A program made the position numbers and the translations under genes. Shown piece after piece: positions 62,870 through 64,000 of a stretch of 64,000 bases of DNA. This DNA is from Talaromyces rugulosus (lineage: Eukaryota > Ascomycota > Eurotiomycetes > Eurotiales > Trichocomaceae), in assembly GCF_013368755.1 (NCBI RefSeq), contig NC_049561.1, positions 62,001 through 126,000 on the forward strand, in the 5' to 3' direction. Positions within the stretch are counted from its first letter, which is position 1, and every line of letters begins with the position of its first letter. The notes under the pieces were generated by a model. The model was given only the letters and a program-made list of their open reading frames with translations, was not told where the DNA came from and searched no databases.

Positions 62870-64000
62870 ACCCCCGTCGGCCACATAAGCCATCTCGGCC
62901 ACCCCCTCAATTTTCTCCCACTTTCCACCCTACACATATTTGAGAATCGCACCAACACAGCAATATGCCTCGGAACGCTGTAAAAAATCCTTTAAACGAT
63001 GAGGGTAGACTTCAGCTTGCTGTAAATGTGTTAAAAAAAGGCTAAATCACCAGTGTGCGTGAAGCGGCGCGCCTTTTCAATGTTCCAAGATTGACGCTTT
63101 AAGATAGATATAGTGGTTGCTTTCAATACTTATATAAGCGCGCCCACAACACTAAATTGTCAGAAACTGAGGAAATATCGCTTCGCGAGTGGATTATTTC
63201 TATAGATAAGCGTGGCTGCCCTATTAGGTCTTTAATGATAGAGCTTATAGCTAATTGCTTGTTTACTAAACATGATTCTATTGACTTACTATCTACCATT
63301 GGTAAATACTGGGTAAGCAATTATTTAAGATGTTAATAAGACTTTAAAACTCATTATATTTATAAATATAACTATGAGCGTGCTTTATGTGAGGATCTAA
63401 TAATTATAAGTGGCTTTTTTGATAATCTTACACGCGCTTTTACTGAGTATGGGATTATTGAAGATAATATTTAGAATTTTGATGAGATTGGGTTTGTTAT
63501 AGAGATTATTTCTACTATAAAAGTTGTATGCAGCTTTGATTGTAAAGGAAAACCTTGTTTAGTATAGCCTAGAAATCAGGAATGGGTTATAGCTGTAGAA
63601 TATGTAAGTGTGTGTGGAATTATATTACCTTTACTTATTATATTAAAGTTAGTTAATAAGCTGCTTGACTGGTATAATTTACCTTATTTACTTCTTAATT
63701 GGTTAATTACTGAGTCGCTAAACGGTTGGACGTCTGATAAACTTGGGATTGAATAGCTTCAAAAGATTTTTAACCTTTGTATAAAACTGATTATAACTGG
63801 AAGGTATTGTATGCTGGTTCTTGATGGCTATAGCAGTCATTTTATATCTTTATTTGACTAGTACTGCACCTAGAATGATATTATTCCCATATGCATGCTG
63901 CTATACTTGTCTCATCTGCTTTAGCCGCTTGATGTGGGTGTTTTTGCAGTTCTTAAGCGATTATATGGACGTGTGGTTGAAAACTGGATGCGCTGTGGTG
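62870..64000 (+). mobile_element. decayed Fot1/pogo (Tc1-mariner) transposon, incomplete at the window edge
   Basis: Left terminus placed after a TA at 62868-62869: ACCCCCGTCGGCCACATAAG, with a second CGGCCAC copy shortly after. A transposase frame starts at ATG 62965 (MPRNAVKNPLNDEGRLQLAV) with the Psq-type helix-turn-helix (SVREAARLFNVPRLTL), the CENP-B-like domain, and the DDE/DDD core: NFDEIGFV, LVLDGYSSH, then LLYLSHLLQPLDVGVFAVLK near 63900-63960. Stops of Gln/Trp origin and AT bias show transition-type decay. The 3' end and second terminus lie outside the window. Confidence 0.85.

Overview
The window looks like an accessory, repeat-rich stretch of a filamentous ascomycete chromosome, most likely of Aspergillus/Penicillium type. 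The evidence is 49-85 bp GT-AG introns with CTAAC-type branch points, a Zn2Cys6 regulator, a class III GH18 chitinase, UstYa-type and CmcJ/AsaB-type proteins, an MepB-type M3 peptidase, and transposons mutated by C-to-T/G-to-A transitions as repeat-induced point mutation (RIP) does. No tRNA, rRNA or CRISPR was recognised.

Layout. 1-31.7 kb is a transposon island. It holds a decayed Gypsy 3' end (2.45-3.0 kb), a complete and apparently very young Gypsy chromovirus (3832-11479, matching 612-bp LTRs, TSD ttcag), a transition-destroyed hAT copy (12282-16095), several solo LTRs, one isolated secreted polysaccharide-lyase-like gene (18665-19282), an intact hAT element (20634-24447, TSD tcagagat) with a two-intron transposase, and a second, decayed Gypsy chromovirus (26158-31656, TSD cacat). 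The two hAT copies have exactly the same length (3814 bp), so they give a direct before/after comparison for the mutational process.

31.7-64 kb is a mosaic of intact genes and gene ghosts. Apparently intact: a class III chitinase, a DHA1-type MFS transporter and a CmcJ/AsaB-like oxygenase. Damaged or doubtful: a 3-isopropylmalate dehydrogenase relic, an isopropylmalate isomerase relic, an anion:cation-symporter-family MFS gene with two compensating frameshifts, a second such MFS gene lacking a normal donor for its last intron, a Zn2Cys6 regulator with one nonsense codon, a TauD/TfdA-type dioxygenase relic, a UstYa-like relic, an uncharacterised membrane protein without a start codon, an M3 peptidase whose last exon cannot be joined canonically, and AAA-ATPase-like and NLR-like fragments. 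A decayed Fot1/pogo transposon runs off the right edge.

The run of leucine-pathway-like enzymes, transporters, oxygenases, a regulator and a UstYa-like protein between 38 and 57 kb resembles a decaying secondary-metabolite locus (inference). The most unusual items are (1) an antisense ORF at the 3' end of the young Gypsy element, coding a six-cysteine, zinc-cluster-like protein with a coiled coil; (2) an exact five-copy 17-bp repeat array plus hairpins in its LTR; and (3) 9-10 nt complementarity, in both Gypsy elements, between the primer-binding position and their own LTR, suggesting Tf1-like self-priming.
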